Below are positions 63,262 to 64,000 of a stretch of DNA of 64,000 bases, in pieces. Under the pieces are notes generated by a model. It made no database searches and had not been told where the DNA came from. It saw nothing but the letters and a program-made list of their open reading frames with translations. The position numbers and the translations under genes are program-made. Position 1 is the stretch's first letter; every line of letters starts with the position of its first letter. This DNA is from CAYNRG01 sp964399545 (lineage in GTDB: Bacteria > Bacillota_I > Bacilli_A > Erysipelotrichales > Erysipelotrichaceae): assembly GCA_964399545.1 (NCBI GenBank), contig CAYNRG010000008.1, positions 1-64,000 on the forward strand. Direction: 5' to 3'.

Positions 63262-63897
63262 ATGAAAAAGAGATTAGTTACAATTCCATTATTGGGATTA
63301 TTTATAGGCTTTAATTATTATTGGTATAGTCATCGATTAGAAATTAGTGTATTGAAACAAATTTTTTTAGTTTGTGCCAGCATTACTACCTATGTTTTTG
63401 GCTCTGCGATTGAAGTTTCATTACAAAAAGATAAGAAGAAGAGAAAACAGTATTTTAATTTTTTTGTAAGAGGCTTACTTTTGTATTACCTTTTTTTCAT
63501 CGGAACGGTTGTCTTTTTTGATGGTTTCTTCTTTAACCGATCTTGGGGAGCCCAAACGAATATAAAGTTGTTTGACAGTATCAATCTATTCTTTAAGATG
63601 GCTACTCAGGGCAATACCTTAAAGGCACTAGGTAATTTGGTTGGTAATGCTATTCTTTTTGCCCCAATGGGTATCTTATTACCCTTAGTTCATCCGGTAT
63701 TTAAGAAGTGGTCTGTTTTTATAGTCACAATCCTTATTTTAGTAAGTAGTGTGGAATACACCCAATATCGATTAGCACGAGGTAGTGCCGATGTCGATGA
63801 TATTGTTTTAAACTTTATTGGAGCGATGATTACTTACTCTTTTATGAAACTGTTCTTGCATCAATTTGAGGATAAAATTAAGAACTATTTTGAATAA
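63262..63897 (+). CDS. VanZ-like membrane protein
   Basis: 211 aa with about five membrane helices. The conserved part is GNLVGNAILFAPMGILLPLV, followed by SVEYTQYRLARGSADVDDIV and NFIGAMITY, the VanZ-like domain. Most such proteins are not resistance factors; roles in lipid or glycopeptide response are only inferred from the name. Ribosome site GAGGAAA. It precedes a radical SAM gene by 23 bases. Confidence 0.8.
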   Translation: MKKRLVTIPLLGLFIGFNYYWYSHRLEISVLKQIFLVCASITTYVFGSAIEVSLQKDKKKRKQYFNFFVRGLLLYYLFFIGTVVFFDGFFFNRSWGAQTNIKLFDSINLFFKMATQGNTLKALGNLVGNAILFAPMGILLPLVHPVFKKWSVFIVTILILVSSVEYTQYRLARGSADVDDIVLNFIGAMITYSFMKLFLHQFEDKIKNYFE

Positions 63898-63920
63898 AAT
63901 GAAAGGAAGGAGTTTTTGTC

Positions 63921-64000
63921 ATGAGGCCGATATCTTTATTAATTAAACCTGTATCAGGAAGTTGCAACATGCAGTGCAGTTATTGTTTCTACCACGAACT
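63921..64000 (+). CDS. anSME-like radical SAM protein, start only
   Basis: Partial, cut by the right edge (26 codons). An AAGGAAGGAG ribosome site lies before ATG 63921. The peptide begins MRPISLLIKPVSGSCNMQCS then YCFYHE. The CxxxCxxC motif binds the 4Fe-4S cluster that cleaves SAM. The start closely resembles anaerobic sulfatase-maturating enzymes (IKPxSxxCNLxCxYCFYH). The rest of the gene is not visible. Confidence 0.75.
   Translation, partial: MRPISLLIKPVSGSCNMQCSYCFYHE

Noticed and set aside
1..64000. tRNA or rRNA genes and a replication origin (DnaA boxes)
   Set aside because: I saw no convincing cloverleaf, rRNA or DnaA-box cluster; the dnaB-rplI-gdpP and yycJ-htrA-rlmH order only suggests general proximity to the origin.

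Overview
The window is A+T-rich and has Firmicutes (Bacillota) gene order: rpsF-ssb-rpsR, then yybS-gdpP-rplI-dnaB, then yycJ-htrA-rlmH, a pgk-tpiA-eno operon, secG-rnr-smpB, and a tmRNA gene. Type II-A CRISPR, paired GlgC/GlgD, CcpA-type cre boxes and HPr with Ser46 fit the same group. An Erysipelotrichia-like host is my guess, but no 16S or tRNA gene is present to prove it.

Region by region: (1) 1-1700 is a graveyard: an IS30-type transposase start running off the left edge, a frameshifted P-type ATPase tail, an orphan promoter with a palindromic operator, and a decayed WYL-type regulator. (2) 1706-11431 is a complete type II-A CRISPR-Cas locus in one orientation: tracrRNA promoter, tracrRNA, cas9 (1407 aa), cas1, cas2, a csn2-position gene, leader, and an array of 50 repeats and 49 spacers closed by a terminator. 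(3) 11505-13921 is a small operon of two Cof-type HAD phosphatases flanking a tyrosine phosphatase, followed by an intact WYL regulator and a leftward group (rlmD-like; satD-like and DUF3307). (4) 18056-28064 holds ribosomal, replication and cell-envelope housekeeping genes: S6/SSB/S18, YybS, GdpP, L9, DnaB, an M23 peptidase, YycJ, HtrA, RlmH and HPr. (5) 28128-45737 holds glycogen and glucan metabolism (phosphoglucomutase, glgB, pullulanase, glgC, glgD, glgA), interrupted by two lipoproteins, an aminopeptidase, a Na/Pi transporter, ung and folC. (6) 45866-49279 is the pgk-tpiA-eno operon with a cre-like and a Rex-like site. (7) 49455-55600 holds secG, rnr, smpB, a ferredoxin/cupin pair with an FNR/CRP-type palindrome, a cation/proton antiporter, and tmRNA on the minus strand. 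(8) 55656-64000 holds a HAD phosphatase, LemA with DUF2207, HU, an ECF S component, UppP, a CcdA-thioredoxin fusion, a choline-kinase-like protein, a VanZ-like protein and the start of an anSME-like radical SAM enzyme.

The most distinctive system is the CRISPR locus. All RNA and protein parts of a Cas9 immune system lie in under 10 kb, with the tracrRNA only about 25 bases before cas9 and no clear separate cas9 promoter. The clearest regulatory signals elsewhere are the cre box over the glgC promoter, the cre plus Rex pair upstream of pgk, and the FNR/CRP-like palindrome centred near -41.5 of the ferredoxin/cupin promoter. SmpB and its tmRNA partner are both present, about 3 kb apart.
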